From: Gryllotalpicola ginsengisoli DSM 22003
Lineage (GTDB): Bacteria; Actinomycetota; Actinomycetes; Actinomycetales; Microbacteriaceae
DNA: 64,000 bases
Direction: 5' to 3'
NCBI RefSeq assembly: GCF_000419445.1
Contig: NZ_AULK01000003.1
Location: 248,001 to 312,000 of the forward strand
The position numbers and the translations under genes are program-made. Below, one piece after another: positions 1 through 7,320 of this stretch. Position 1 is the stretch's first letter. Each line of letters starts with the position of its first letter. The notes beneath the pieces are model-generated. The model was not told where the DNA came from and did no database searches. It saw nothing but the letters and a program-made list of their open reading frames with translations.

Positions 1-82
1 TGAAGAACAGCGCGTCGAACTGCCGGAAGTAGGAGACGATCTCGTAGCGCGTGCGCACCGCGCCCAGGGCGATGGTGTTCAT
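1..82 (-). CDS. ABC-2 type transporter permease, N-terminal fragment cut by the window edge
   Basis: Only the first 27 codons are visible, beginning MNTIALGAVRTRYEIVSYFR. The start ATG overlaps the TGA stop of the upstream ATPase gene in an ATGA arrangement (79-82), which indicates translational coupling. A short N-terminal stretch before the first membrane span, next to a drug/heme-type ABC ATPase, is what ABC-2 permeases look like. The family call therefore rests mainly on context; no membrane segment is inside the window. Confidence 0.6.
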   Translation of the reverse strand, partial: MNTIALGAVRTRYEIVSYFRQFDALFF

Positions 83-996
83 GCGGCCGCGCCTCGGATC
101 AGCTGCAGGTACACGTCCTCCAGGCTCGGGCGGATCACTTCCAGACGGGGCGGTTCGCCGCCGAACCGCGCGGCGAGCTCGGCGACGAGGCGGGCCGGCT
201 CATGCGTGCGCTGTTCCCGGATGCCTGCGCCTTCGGCCCATCGCACGTAGGGCACCCGGGCTTCGGCCCCGCCGATGCGGTCGACCGGCCCGATGTCCAC
301 GAGTCGCCCGGCGGCGATGATGCCGACCCGGTCGGCGAGCTGCGCCGCCTCGTCGAGGTAGTGGGTGGTGAGCAGGATGCTCGTGCCCTCGTCCCGCAGT
401 CGCCGGATCAAGCCCCAGAACTCCCGCCGCGCCGAGGGGTCGAAGCCCGTGGTCGGCTCGTCGAGGAAGAGCAGCTCGGGTCGTCCGACGATGCCGAGCG
501 CCACGTCGACGCGGCGCCGCTGCCCTCCCGAGAGCCTGTCGATGCGCGCATTCGCCTTCTGCGTGAGACCCACGGCGTCGATCACCTCGTCCACGGGGCG
601 CGGGTGCGGGTAGAAGCTCGCGAACTGCCGCAGCATCTGCCGCACCGTGAGCACGTTCTGCTCGCTCGCCGACTGCAGCACGATGCCGATGCGCGCCTTC
701 CAGGCGAGCAGCGCCCGCCCGTGCAGCCGTTGCGGATCGGCGCCGAGAACCTCGACGTCGCCCGCCGTTCGGCGGTGGTACCCCTCGAGGATCTCGATGG
801 TCGACGACTTGCCGGCCCCGTTCGGGCCGAGCAGCGCGAACACCTCGCCGTGCCCGATGTCGAAGTCGATGCCGTCGACCGCTGTGACGGTGCTGCGGGT
901 GCTGCCGATGCTGCCGGTGCTGCCGGTGCCCTCGCTGCCGCCGTACTCCTTGCGCAGGCCGCGGACGGCGACGGCCGGTTCAGGTGACGATGTCAT
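79..996 (-). CDS. ABC transporter ATP-binding protein (DrrA/ABC-2 exporter type)
   Basis: A 305-residue ATPase. Walker A (GPNGAGKS) is at about residues 57-64, the signature is SGGQRRRVDVALG, Walker B is LLFLDEPTTGFDP, and a switch His follows in LLTTHYLDEA. The last 80 residues resemble the DUF4162-like tail of DrrA-type exporters. I chose the ATG at 996 because the extra in-frame residues from 1059 lack conservation logic and would run into the operator region. Residues 21-37 form a Gly/Ser/Thr-rich insert encoded by a 9-bp repeat near 900-935. The gene overlaps the permease start by 4 nt. It should power export of a lipid, drug or peptide; the substrate is unknown. Twin palindromes upstream suggest repressor control. 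Confidence 0.9.
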   Translation of the reverse strand: MTSSPEPAVAVRGLRKEYGGSEGTGSTGSIGSTRSTVTAVDGIDFDIGHGEVFALLGPNGAGKSSTIEILEGYHRRTAGDVEVLGADPQRLHGRALLAWKARIGIVLQSASEQNVLTVRQMLRQFASFYPHPRPVDEVIDAVGLTQKANARIDRLSGGQRRRVDVALGIVGRPELLFLDEPTTGFDPSARREFWGLIRRLRDEGTSILLTTHYLDEAAQLADRVGIIAAGRLVDIGPVDRIGGAEARVPYVRWAEGAGIREQRTHEPARLVAELAARFGGEPPRLEVIRPSLEDVYLQLIRGAAA

Positions 997-1053
997 GCGC
1001 CCACACTGGCTGCTCCCCGTGGCCGCCGAAAGCGGGCATCCGATTGATCTCGA

Positions 1054-1107
1054 CATCAACCTGTCGGTTGATGCGCGGTGATCTCAGCATCAACCGCATG
1101 GTTGATG
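1054..1107. promoter_or_regulatory. Twin palindromic operators upstream of the ABC exporter
   Basis: Two perfect inverted repeats, CATCAACC-N4-GGTTGATG, sit at 1054-1073 and 1088-1107 with centres 34 bp apart. They lie 58-111 bp upstream of the ATPase start and downstream of the HAD gene stop. This is the architecture of a site for a dimeric repressor of the TetR, PadR or GntR type. No adjacent regulator is visible, so it may lie beyond the left edge. The function is inferred. Confidence 0.6.
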
Positions 1108-1120
1108 CGCAGAGTGCGCG

Positions 1121-1939
1121 CTACACGTCGTGGCGCGGGCCTTCGCCCTCCCACTCGACGGGCTCGGAGGCGACCAGTTCGCTCACGCCCGAGATGATCT
1201 CGTCGGGTCGGAACGGGTAGCGCAGCACCTCCTTCTCGTCGCTGATGCCGGTCAGCACCAGGATCGTGTGCAGGCCGGCCTCGATGCCGGCCACGATGTC
1301 GGTGTCCATGCGGTCGCCGATCATCGCCGTCGTCTCCGAGTGGGCCCCGATCTTGTTCATCGCCGAGCGGAACATCATCGGGTTGGGCTTGCCGACCACG
1401 TACGGCTCCTTGCCGGTGGCCTTCGTGATCAGCGCCGCGATCGCGCCCGTCGCGGGCAGCGGCCCGTCGGCGCTCGGGCCCGTCGCGTCGGGATTGGTCG
1501 CGATGAAGCGCGCGCCCTTGTCGATGAGACGGATCGCCTTGGTGATCGCCTCGAAGCTGTAATTGCGCGTCTCGCCGACGACCACGAAGTCGGGGTTGGT
1601 CTCGGTCATGATGAACCCGGCCTCGTGCAGCGCCGTCGTGATGCCCGCCTCGCCGATCACGAACGCACTGCCGTTCGGGATCTGGCTCTGGCAGAACGCC
1701 GCCGTCGCGAGCGCCGAGGTCCAGATCCGCTCTTCGGGCACCGAGATGCCCGAGATGCGCAGCCGTGCGGCGAGGTCGCGCGGGGTGAAGATCGAGTTGT
1801 TGGTCAGGATCAGGTACTCCAGACCCTGCGCATCCCACTGCGCCAGGAGGTCGGAAGCGCCGGGAAGGGCCTTGCTCTCGTGCACGAGCACGCCGTCCAT
1901 GTCGGTCAGCCAGGCTTCGATCTCGCTGCGGTCTCGCAT
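1121..1939 (-). CDS. HAD-IIA family hydrolase (NagD-like phosphatase)
   Basis: A 272-residue cytoplasmic phosphatase. Motif I is TDMDGVLVHE (Asp nucleophile about residue 12, general acid two residues on), motif II is ILTNNS, a Lys lies in GKPNPMMF, and the motif IV acids lie in IGDRMDTDI. The large C2 cap between motifs II and III fits subclass IIA, which includes NagD, PLP phosphatase and phosphoglycolate phosphatase-like enzymes. The substrate cannot be read from sequence. The start is supported by TAACCT (minus strand, 1946-1951) ending 6 nt before the ATG, a leaderless arrangement. It is divergent from the TrmH-like gene with only 25 bp between them. Confidence 0.88.
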   Translation of the reverse strand: MRDRSEIEAWLTDMDGVLVHESKALPGASDLLAQWDAQGLEYLILTNNSIFTPRDLAARLRISGISVPEERIWTSALATAAFCQSQIPNGSAFVIGEAGITTALHEAGFIMTETNPDFVVVGETRNYSFEAITKAIRLIDKGARFIATNPDATGPSADGPLPATGAIAALITKATGKEPYVVGKPNPMMFRSAMNKIGAHSETTAMIGDRMDTDIVAGIEAGLHTILVLTGISDEKEVLRYPFRPDEIISGVSELVASEPVEWEGEGPRHDV

Positions 1940-1964
1940 ACGCCCAGGTTATTAGGCTTGCGGG
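1940..1964. promoter_or_regulatory. Back-to-back divergent leaderless promoters
   Basis: The 25-bp gap holds a minus-strand -10 box TAACCT (1946-1951) for the HAD gene and a plus-strand -10 box TAGGCT (1953-1958) for the methyltransferase. Each lies 6 nt from its start codon, with one base between the two boxes. There is no room for a 5' UTR or Shine-Dalgarno site. Any -35 element must lie inside the opposite coding region. Confidence 0.6.
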
Positions 1965-2624
1965 GTGGACCAGACCCCGCCGGAGTCGCCCGAGCTGAGC
2001 ACGCACGGTGTGGGTCCCTGGCCGGGCGGCCGGGAGGCCTGGCCGGCCGGCGAGCAGTACGACCCCGAACTGCTCGCCCGCGGCGACACCCGCAACGTGA
2101 TCGACCGGTACCGGTACTGGCGCATGGAGGCGATCGTCGCCGACCTCGATCGGCGGCGGCATCCGTTTCACATCGCCATCGAGAACTGGCAGCACGACCT
2201 CAACATCGGATCGATCGTGCGCAGCGCCAACGCGTTCCTCGCCGACACGGTGCACATCGTCGGCCGGCGCCGCTGGAACAAGCGCGGCGCCATGGTCACC
2301 GACCGCTACCAGCACGTGCTGCACCACGACTCGGTCGACGAGCTCGCCGCGTGGGCGCGCGAGCGTGAGCTGCCGATCATCGCCGTCGACAACGTGCCCG
2401 GCTCGGTGCTGATCGAGCGGTTCGCGCTGCCGCGGGCATGTGTGCTGCTGTTCGGCCAAGAAGGGCCGGGTCTGACGGATGCCGCGATCCGGGCCGCCGA
2501 CGCCGTCGTGGAGATCTCCCAGTTCGGTTCCACCCGGTCGATCAACGCAAGCGCGGCCGCCGCGATCGCGATGCACCAGTGGGTCGTGCAGCACGCGCGG
2601 CTGCCCGCAGCATCCGACCGCTGA
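1965..2624 (+). CDS. TrmH/SpoU family RNA 2'-O-methyltransferase
   Basis: A 219-residue SPOUT methyltransferase. It has the family motif 1 region IENWQHDLNIGSIVRSANAF (about residues 67-86), motif 2 VLLFGQEGPGLT and motif 3 STRSINASAAAAIAMHQW, which form the knotted SAM site. Its target may be tRNA or rRNA ribose. The first 60 residues are an extension rather than the L30e-like substrate domain of RlmB. The start is GTG, 6 nt after TAGGCT, with no Shine-Dalgarno. Its TGA stop lies inside the first arm of a REP-like repeat (CTGAGGAG). Confidence 0.88.
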   Translation: MDQTPPESPELSTHGVGPWPGGREAWPAGEQYDPELLARGDTRNVIDRYRYWRMEAIVADLDRRRHPFHIAIENWQHDLNIGSIVRSANAFLADTVHIVGRRRWNKRGAMVTDRYQHVLHHDSVDELAAWARERELPIIAVDNVPGSVLIERFALPRACVLLFGQEGPGLTDAAIRAADAVVEISQFGSTRSINASAAAAIAMHQWVVQHARLPAASDR

Positions 2625-2718
2625 GGAGCCGCGACCCTTCGAGACGCGCGATGCGCTCCTCAGGGACCACCCTTCGAGACGCGCGATGCGCTCCTCAGGG
2701 ACCACGGCGTCTCGAAGC
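2619..2718. repeat. REP-like palindromic repeat cluster (family 1)
   Basis: Two direct units of the family CCCTTCGAGACG...CTCCTCAGGGACC (about 2635-2705) are flanked by inverted pieces: CTGAGGAGCCGCG at 2621 and GGCGTCTCGAAGCG at 2706. Each unit is a short palindrome with a GAGACGCG/CGCTCCTC core. The first arm contains the TGA stop of the methyltransferase gene. The same family recurs at 12.9, 24.4, 38.8, 46.4, 48.2-48.5 and 52.3 kb. Confidence 0.8.
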
Positions 2719-2760
2719 GTCCGGCACGCTCGTGTCACCCCCACCCGTTAGCCTGCGCTC

Positions 2761-3582
2761 ATGCGCATCCTGCACCTCTCCGACACGCATCTGCTCGCCG
2801 ATCCCGAGGCCCGTCACAACGGGATCGACACGACCGCCGCACTCGAGCGCGTGCTCGCCCGCGCCGCCGTGGTCGAGGGCGTCGACCTCGTCGTCGCGAG
2901 CGGAGACCTGAGCGAAGACGGCGCTGCCGCCGCCTACGAGAAGCTGCGCGACCGCATCGAGCCGTTCGCCGCGGAACGCGGCGCCGCGACCGCCTACGTC
3001 ATGGGCAACCACGACCTGCGCGACGGGTTCGAGCAGGTTCTCGGCCCGCGCGACGGCGTCGTCGAGGTGGCGGGTTACCGCGTGCTGCGCCTCGACACCT
3101 CCGTGCCGGGCGCCGGCTACGGCGAGCTCTCCGCCGAGCAGCTCGCGTGGGCGCGGCAGCAGCTCGCCGCCCCGGCCGAGCACGGCACGATCGTCGTCAT
3201 GCACCACCCGCCGGTTCCGGCGTGGAGCGTGCTGCTGCACGCCCTCGAGCTGCAGAACCCGGCCGAGGCCCTCGAGGCGTTCGCCGCCGGCGACGTTCGG
3301 CTCGTCCTCTCCGGCCACTACCACCACGCCGTCGCCACCTGGGTCTCCGGCATCCCGGTCGTCGTCGCCCCCGGGGTCACGAACACGACCGACGCGCTCG
3401 CGCCGGCCGGGCACGAGCGGGCCGCGAGCGGCAGCGGATTCGCCGTGGTGGACGTGCCTGTGCAGGGGTCGCCCGCCGCGACCTTCGTGACCGCGCCCGC
3501 ACCCGACGACGGCCGCTGGCTGTTCGATCTCGACCCGGACGGGGTGAAGGCCGTCGCGGAGAAGTTCGGGCCGCGGGTGTAG
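2761..3582 (+). CDS. Metallophosphoesterase, class III cyclic-nucleotide phosphodiesterase-like
   Basis: A 273-residue calcineurin-like phosphoesterase. All metal-binding motifs are visible in order: DTH at residues 8-10, GDL at about 46-48, GNHD at about 81-84, the His pair in VVMHHPP at about 150, and SGHYHH at about 190. Length and motif spacing fit CpdA/Icc (cAMP phosphodiesterase) and its mycobacterial relative Rv0805, but other substrates are possible. The start ATG lies 6 nt after TAGCCT, consistent with a leaderless message. A REP cluster separates it from the methyltransferase, so it is probably transcribed on its own. Confidence 0.85.
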   Translation: MRILHLSDTHLLADPEARHNGIDTTAALERVLARAAVVEGVDLVVASGDLSEDGAAAAYEKLRDRIEPFAAERGAATAYVMGNHDLRDGFEQVLGPRDGVVEVAGYRVLRLDTSVPGAGYGELSAEQLAWARQQLAAPAEHGTIVVMHHPPVPAWSVLLHALELQNPAEALEAFAAGDVRLVLSGHYHHAVATWVSGIPVVVAPGVTNTTDALAPAGHERAASGSGFAVVDVPVQGSPAATFVTAPAPDDGRWLFDLDPDGVKAVAEKFGPRV

Positions 3583-3654
3583 ACCCGAGGTTCGGCCCCC
3601 GAGTGGGGGACTGTGGCGTCTCCCAGGTGCCGCCTGCGATACTGGGCGGCGCTT

Positions 3655-4293
3655 ATGTCCAGACACCGCCAAAACCGTTCCGTCCTGGCGACGGTCGCGC
3701 AGTACCGCCGCCCCGCGGCGCTCGGTGGACTCGTCGGCGCAGCGTGCGCATTCGCGATCGCCGGAGCCTTCGTGACCTTCGGGATCGCCACGCACACGGG
3801 CGTTCAGTTCTCGCAGTCTGCGGCCGCGGTCGAGAGCGGCCCGAGCACCTCGGACGGCTCGTCGACGGCCGGATCCGCCACGACGCGTCCGCACCCGAGC
3901 ACGACGACGAAGCCCCTCGCCGTGCGCAGCACCCCGCGCGCCTCCGGCACCCCGAGCGCTGCCGAGGCCGCCGCAGCCGCCGCGACGAAGACGGCCTCCC
4001 GCGCCGCCAACCCGGCACCCGTCACGCCGTCGCCGACGCCGACCGCTGCGAGCGGCTCCTCTGCGAGCGGCGCTTCCGCCTCGCCCAGCTCGAGCGCCTC
4101 CGCGAGCCAGGCGTCGTCCTCGGCCGGCGCCGCATCGGCGGCGCAGCCGACGACAGCTGCCGGCTCCTCTGCCGGCTCGTCTGCCGGGTCCTCCCCGAGC
4201 GCGACGCCCAGTTCCGCAGCCACCGCCCCTGCCACCGGGGGGTCGAGCGAGGACTGCACCGTCGCCCTCGGCTCGCTCTGCCTGATCCCCTGA
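3655..4293 (+). CDS. Membrane-anchored Ser/Thr/Ala-rich surface protein, function unknown
   Basis: A 212-residue protein with a basic N-terminus (MSRHRQNRSVLATVAQYRR), one hydrophobic segment at about residues 22-46, and then about 150 residues almost entirely Ser, Ala, Thr, Pro and Gly. It ends in a short tail with two cysteines (EDCTVALGSLCLIP). It looks like a membrane-anchored or secreted stalk; no enzyme domain is visible. I chose the ATG at 3655 over the in-frame 3613 because the basic-hydrophobic signal begins there and a GATACT box lies just upstream. The two Cys could form a disulfide-closed terminal loop (inference). Confidence 0.65.
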   Translation: MSRHRQNRSVLATVAQYRRPAALGGLVGAACAFAIAGAFVTFGIATHTGVQFSQSAAAVESGPSTSDGSSTAGSATTRPHPSTTTKPLAVRSTPRASGTPSAAEAAAAAATKTASRAANPAPVTPSPTPTAASGSSASGASASPSSSASASQASSSAGAASAAQPTTAAGSSAGSSAGSSPSATPSSAATAPATGGSSEDCTVALGSLCLIP

Positions 4294-4297
4294 GCCC

Positions 4298-5020
4298 TCA
4301 GGCGCGCAGCCACGCCGGCTCGAGCGCGGGCGAATCCAGTTCGGCGCCGTACGCCAGCACCGCCGTGCGCTCGATCAGTTCGCGCACCTCGCGCCAGCCC
4401 ATTCCGGCGATGCCGAGGACGCACTCGATCACGAGGTCGTGGCCGCGTGCGGGCGCGAGGAAGGTGCGGCGCGACTCCGCGAGCACCGACAGCGCGGTCG
4501 ATTCGATGAGGCGCGCCAGCGACGACGGGTCGATGTCGTCACGGATGGCTCCCGATGCGGCTCCGCGCTCGACGGTCTGCCTCAGCCTGATGCGCACCGG
4601 CTCGAGCATCCGTGCCACCTGATCGCGATGCCGGCCGTGGCCGGCGAGCCGGGTCAGCAGCCGCACGTCCTCGCTGTCGGCCCACAGCCGGGACGCGTGC
4701 AGGGCGAGCTCGACGCGGGGATCGGGGTGCGAGATCGGGTCGAGGGCCGCGGTCAGCTCGGCGGCCGCGTGCAGCAGCACCGCGTCGATGAGGTCGTCTC
4801 TGGTGTCGAAGTGCCCGTAGATCGCGCGGCGGGTGAGTCCGGCCTGCCGTGCGATCGCCTCGAGCGGAGTGTTGCGGTCCTGCATCAGCAGCACCGCGGC
4901 GGCGTCGAGGATCGCCTCGCGGTTCGCCTCGGCATCCTTGCGCGGCGCGCGCGGCTTCGAGGCGGATCCCTTCGACGCAGCGGTACCCCGAGAGGCGGTG
5001 TTCCCTCGAGTTTCGGCCAT
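4298..5020 (-). CDS. TetR/AcrR family transcriptional regulator
   Basis: A 240-residue regulator. After a basic Ser/Thr-rich lead of about 28 residues comes the TetR helix-turn-helix: EANREAILDAAAVLL, then EAIARQAGLTRRAIYGHFDT with DLIDAVL. The C-terminal ligand domain is generic. The start at 5020 is fixed by TACGCT ending 6 nt before the ATG; the open frame runs on to 5326, but that part is a shadow of the small acidic gene. The gene converges with the Ser/Thr-rich gene (4 nt between stops) and diverges from the acidic gene. No target is evident. Confidence 0.85.
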   Translation of the reverse strand: MAETRGNTASRGTAASKGSASKPRAPRKDAEANREAILDAAAVLLMQDRNTPLEAIARQAGLTRRAIYGHFDTRDDLIDAVLLHAAAELTAALDPISHPDPRVELALHASRLWADSEDVRLLTRLAGHGRHRDQVARMLEPVRIRLRQTVERGAASGAIRDDIDPSSLARLIESTALSVLAESRRTFLAPARGHDLVIECVLGIAGMGWREVRELIERTAVLAYGAELDSPALEPAWLRA

Positions 5021-5138
5021 CCCCCGAGCGTACGGCATCCGCGCACGGCGGTGTGCAACATCAAGGCGGCGTGTGACGATGCGGCGAATCCCCGGCATGG
5101 CCCTGCCACGGCGGCGCGTGCGCAATAGCATGGCGAGC

Positions 5139-5345
5139 ATGACGGACGAGTACCACGAAGACGAGCCGCGCGAGCGGGAAGAGTCGACGGAGGAGTCCGA
5201 CGAGGGCATCGAGGGGCGCGTCGCCGCGGATGCCGCCGCCGCTCTCGACTCCGAGACCGCGGGCAAGATGGCGGCCACGGCCCCGCCTACCGCTCCTCCC
5301 GCCGCCCCGCCCACGGAAGCGATCATCCTGAAGAGCTCGGACTGA
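5139..5345 (+). CDS. Small acidic hypothetical protein
   Basis: A 68-residue protein, MTDEYHEDEPREREESTEES at the start, strongly acidic in the first half and Ala/Pro-rich in the second, ending EAIILKSSD. I chose the second of two close ATGs because TAGCAT ends 7 nt before it, matching the leaderless pattern seen repeatedly here. No domain is recognised; it is probably disordered. A 14-bp tandem duplication (5328-5355) spans its stop codon, which is why the last sense codons are repeated after the stop. Confidence 0.5.
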   Translation: MTDEYHEDEPREREESTEESDEGIEGRVAADAAAALDSETAGKMAATAPPTAPPAAPPTEAIILKSSD

Positions 5346-5393
5346 AGAGCTCGGACTAGAAATCCGCCGGCGACGCCCCGGTGTTGCCGGTGA
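5346..5393. other. Short convergent intergenic gap with second copy of a 14-bp duplication
   Basis: The unit CTGAAGAGCTCGGA occurs at 5328-5341 and 5342-5355. The remainder separates the acidic gene from the convergent DUF222 gene. No terminator-like stem is visible. Confidence 0.5.
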
Positions 5394-6779
5394 TCAGGTG
5401 CGACGCCGCGCGGGCACGCCGGGATTCACCGGCGACCAGTCGGAGCGGTGCCTGCCCACGACCCAGCTCACCTCGGGTCTGCCGCCCACCATGCGCAGGC
5501 GCCATGGCCCGGCGTCGATCTCATGGTGATGGAACCAGCACAGCAGCACGCCGTTGTCGAGATCGGTACGCCCGCCGTCTTTGTGGGCGATCACGTGGTG
5601 GGCTTCGCAGAGATAGGCGGGAGTGCTGCAGCCGGGGATGACGCAGCGCGGCCCGTCTCGCAGCGCCATTGCGCGACGCTGCCGCCGGCTGAAGGCGCGC
5701 CGGGTGCGCCCGAGCCGCAAGAAGGCGCCGGACTCGTCGAAGACGACCTCTTGCACTCCCCCGGTGCACGCGGCCTGGTCGACGAGCGCGATGCCGACCG
5801 GCTCCGCCGCGCCGGCGAGGTAGCCCAAGCCCGCCCCCTCGGCGAGCTCCGCCTCGGTCGTCGACACCCAGACCACCGGGTGGTCGCCCGCGATGTCCGG
5901 AGCCTCGTCGCTGCGGGCGTAGTGGCTGAAGATCGCGTGCAGCAGGTCGGCGCGCTTCTGCCCGGCCGTGCGGGGATCGCGCGGGCGATCGGATGCCGCG
6001 GCGTCGGCGCCCGCGTCCGCAGCAACGGCTGCATCCGCGTCGGCGCCCGCGCCGCCAACAGCGGCATCATCCGCCTCCGCCAGGGCGAAGGCCGGCCGTA
6101 CCCGCGGATTCAGGTGCGCGTCGAACACGGCGCGCAGAGTGGCGGCCTGAACGGTGGGCAACAGCCCCGAGACCTTCACCAGCCCGTCGACGTCTTTGCC
6201 GAGGGTGAAGAACCGCTTGGCCATCGCCGCGTCCTCCACCGGTTCGCGCCCGTCGGGATCCAGCACGGCGGCCCAGACGACGGCCTGCTCGCGCACCAGA
6301 TCCGCCGGCAGCGTCGTGGCCGACTCGACGAGGTTCGACTCCGCGGCCGCGGCCAACTGCGGATCGGCCACGTGCAGCGTCTTCGCGATCGGATCGAGGA
6401 TCGCCTCGGCGGCCTCCCGACCGACCCGGCCGCACGCGACGGCCTCGGCCAGCACCGGGAACCGGCACAACGCGAGGGCGTCTCTGACCCGCCGCCGCGC
6501 CTCCCCGGCGCTCATCAGCCCCACCGTCGCGAGGGCCTGCGCCGGCGTGCGCTGGCCCAGCCGGTGCGCGAACGACTCCTCGCCGTCAGAACACGGATGC
6601 GACCGCGCGTCGTACTCCTTCGCCACCGCCAGCTGCAGCGCCGCGAGGTGCCGGCCGGCGGCCTCGAGCGCCTCGGTGTACTCGATCAACTGCTGATCCG
6701 ACAATGCGGGAACGTCGCCCGGGCCGAGCGCGGCGGCACGGGCGAACGCATCCCGCGCTTCCTGATCCCGCTGCGCCAT
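5394..6779 (-). CDS. DUF222 / HNH endonuclease domain protein (13E12-type)
   Basis: A 461-residue protein of the family found in many copies in actinobacterial genomes. The N-terminal two thirds is the helical DUF222 domain, including an Ala-rich variable stretch around residues 255-275. The C-terminal HNH module reads RCVIPGCSTP, then CEAHHVIAHKDGGRTDLDN, then CWFHHHEID, giving two Cys-containing knuckles and the catalytic His pair. Members may be homing-like nucleases or restriction factors; function is unproven. I chose ATG 6779 because GGGGGGCG precedes it; ATGs further upstream extend the frame to 6845. Nothing mobile is adjacent. Confidence 0.85.
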   Translation of the reverse strand: MAQRDQEARDAFARAAALGPGDVPALSDQQLIEYTEALEAAGRHLAALQLAVAKEYDARSHPCSDGEESFAHRLGQRTPAQALATVGLMSAGEARRRVRDALALCRFPVLAEAVACGRVGREAAEAILDPIAKTLHVADPQLAAAAESNLVESATTLPADLVREQAVVWAAVLDPDGREPVEDAAMAKRFFTLGKDVDGLVKVSGLLPTVQAATLRAVFDAHLNPRVRPAFALAEADDAAVGGAGADADAAVAADAGADAAASDRPRDPRTAGQKRADLLHAIFSHYARSDEAPDIAGDHPVVWVSTTEAELAEGAGLGYLAGAAEPVGIALVDQAACTGGVQEVVFDESGAFLRLGRTRRAFSRRQRRAMALRDGPRCVIPGCSTPAYLCEAHHVIAHKDGGRTDLDNGVLLCWFHHHEIDAGPWRLRMVGGRPEVSWVVGRHRSDWSPVNPGVPARRRT

Positions 6780-6958
6780 GACGCCCCCCATCGAAAGTGT
6801 CATCGATTTTCCGACGCGAGCAACGCTACTCGGCACCCCCGACATTGAGCGGGGAAAAGCTGCGATCTGTGGAAAAGACGTTCGAAGGTCAAGAGCTCAA
6901 GCGTGCGAGACGCGGATGCGCGAAGCATCCGCTCACTCACCCGAAAGCGGCCATCCGC
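6780..6958. other. Intergenic region with hairpin downstream of chorismate mutase
   Basis: This 179-bp gap holds the DUF222 promoter region and a perfect 8-bp stem, GCGGATGC (6912-6919) / GCATCCGC (6925-6932), with a 5-nt loop. The stem lies 27 nt beyond the chorismate mutase stop, so it may act as a terminator, although there is no T-tract. A direct repeat CATCCGCTCACTCACCC occurs twice between 6926 and 6969. Confidence 0.4.
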
Positions 6959-7291
6959 TCACTCACCCGTTCGCTCCGCACCGTCCGCCCCGGCTTGGAT
7001 GTGGTGCCGGATCACCTCGGTCACGACGAAGTTGAACCACTTCTCGGCGAACTCCGGGTCGAGGTTGCTCTCGGCCGCGAGCTCTCGCAGCCGGGCGATC
7101 TGGGTTCGCTCGCGCTCGGGATCGGCCGCGGGCAAGCCGTGCGCCGCCTTGAGCTCGCCGACCGTCTGCGTGAACTTGAACCGCTCCGCCAGCAGGTGCA
7201 CCAGCGCCGCGTCGATGTTGTCGATGCTCTGGCGGATGCTCATCAGCCGCTGCCAGGCGGCCTCGTCGCTGTCGGGAGTGCTGCGGGTCAT
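6959..7291 (-). CDS. Chorismate mutase, monofunctional AroQ type
   Basis: A 110-residue all-helical protein. It has the AroQ core IRQSIDNIDAALVHLLAERF (about residues 19-38) followed by KFTQTVGELKAAHGLPAADP, which carries the Arg/Lys active-site pattern, and then ERERTQIARLRELA. It converts chorismate to prephenate, the branch to Phe and Tyr. Small actinobacterial intracellular chorismate mutases have this length and rely on DAHP synthase for activation (family knowledge). TAGGGT ends 7 nt before the ATG, so it is likely leaderless. It is not in an aro operon here. Confidence 0.9.
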   Translation of the reverse strand: MTRSTPDSDEAAWQRLMSIRQSIDNIDAALVHLLAERFKFTQTVGELKAAHGLPAADPERERTQIARLRELAAESNLDPEFAEKWFNFVVTEVIRHHIQAGADGAERTGE

Positions 7292-7320
7292 GGCTCACAC
7301 CCTACCGACGCCCGTGACCC

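Noticed and set aside
5394-6779. DUF222/HNH gene as evidence of a mobile element
   Set aside because: No terminal repeats, integrase or transposase are beside it. The family is common as a stable paralogous gene in Actinobacteria.
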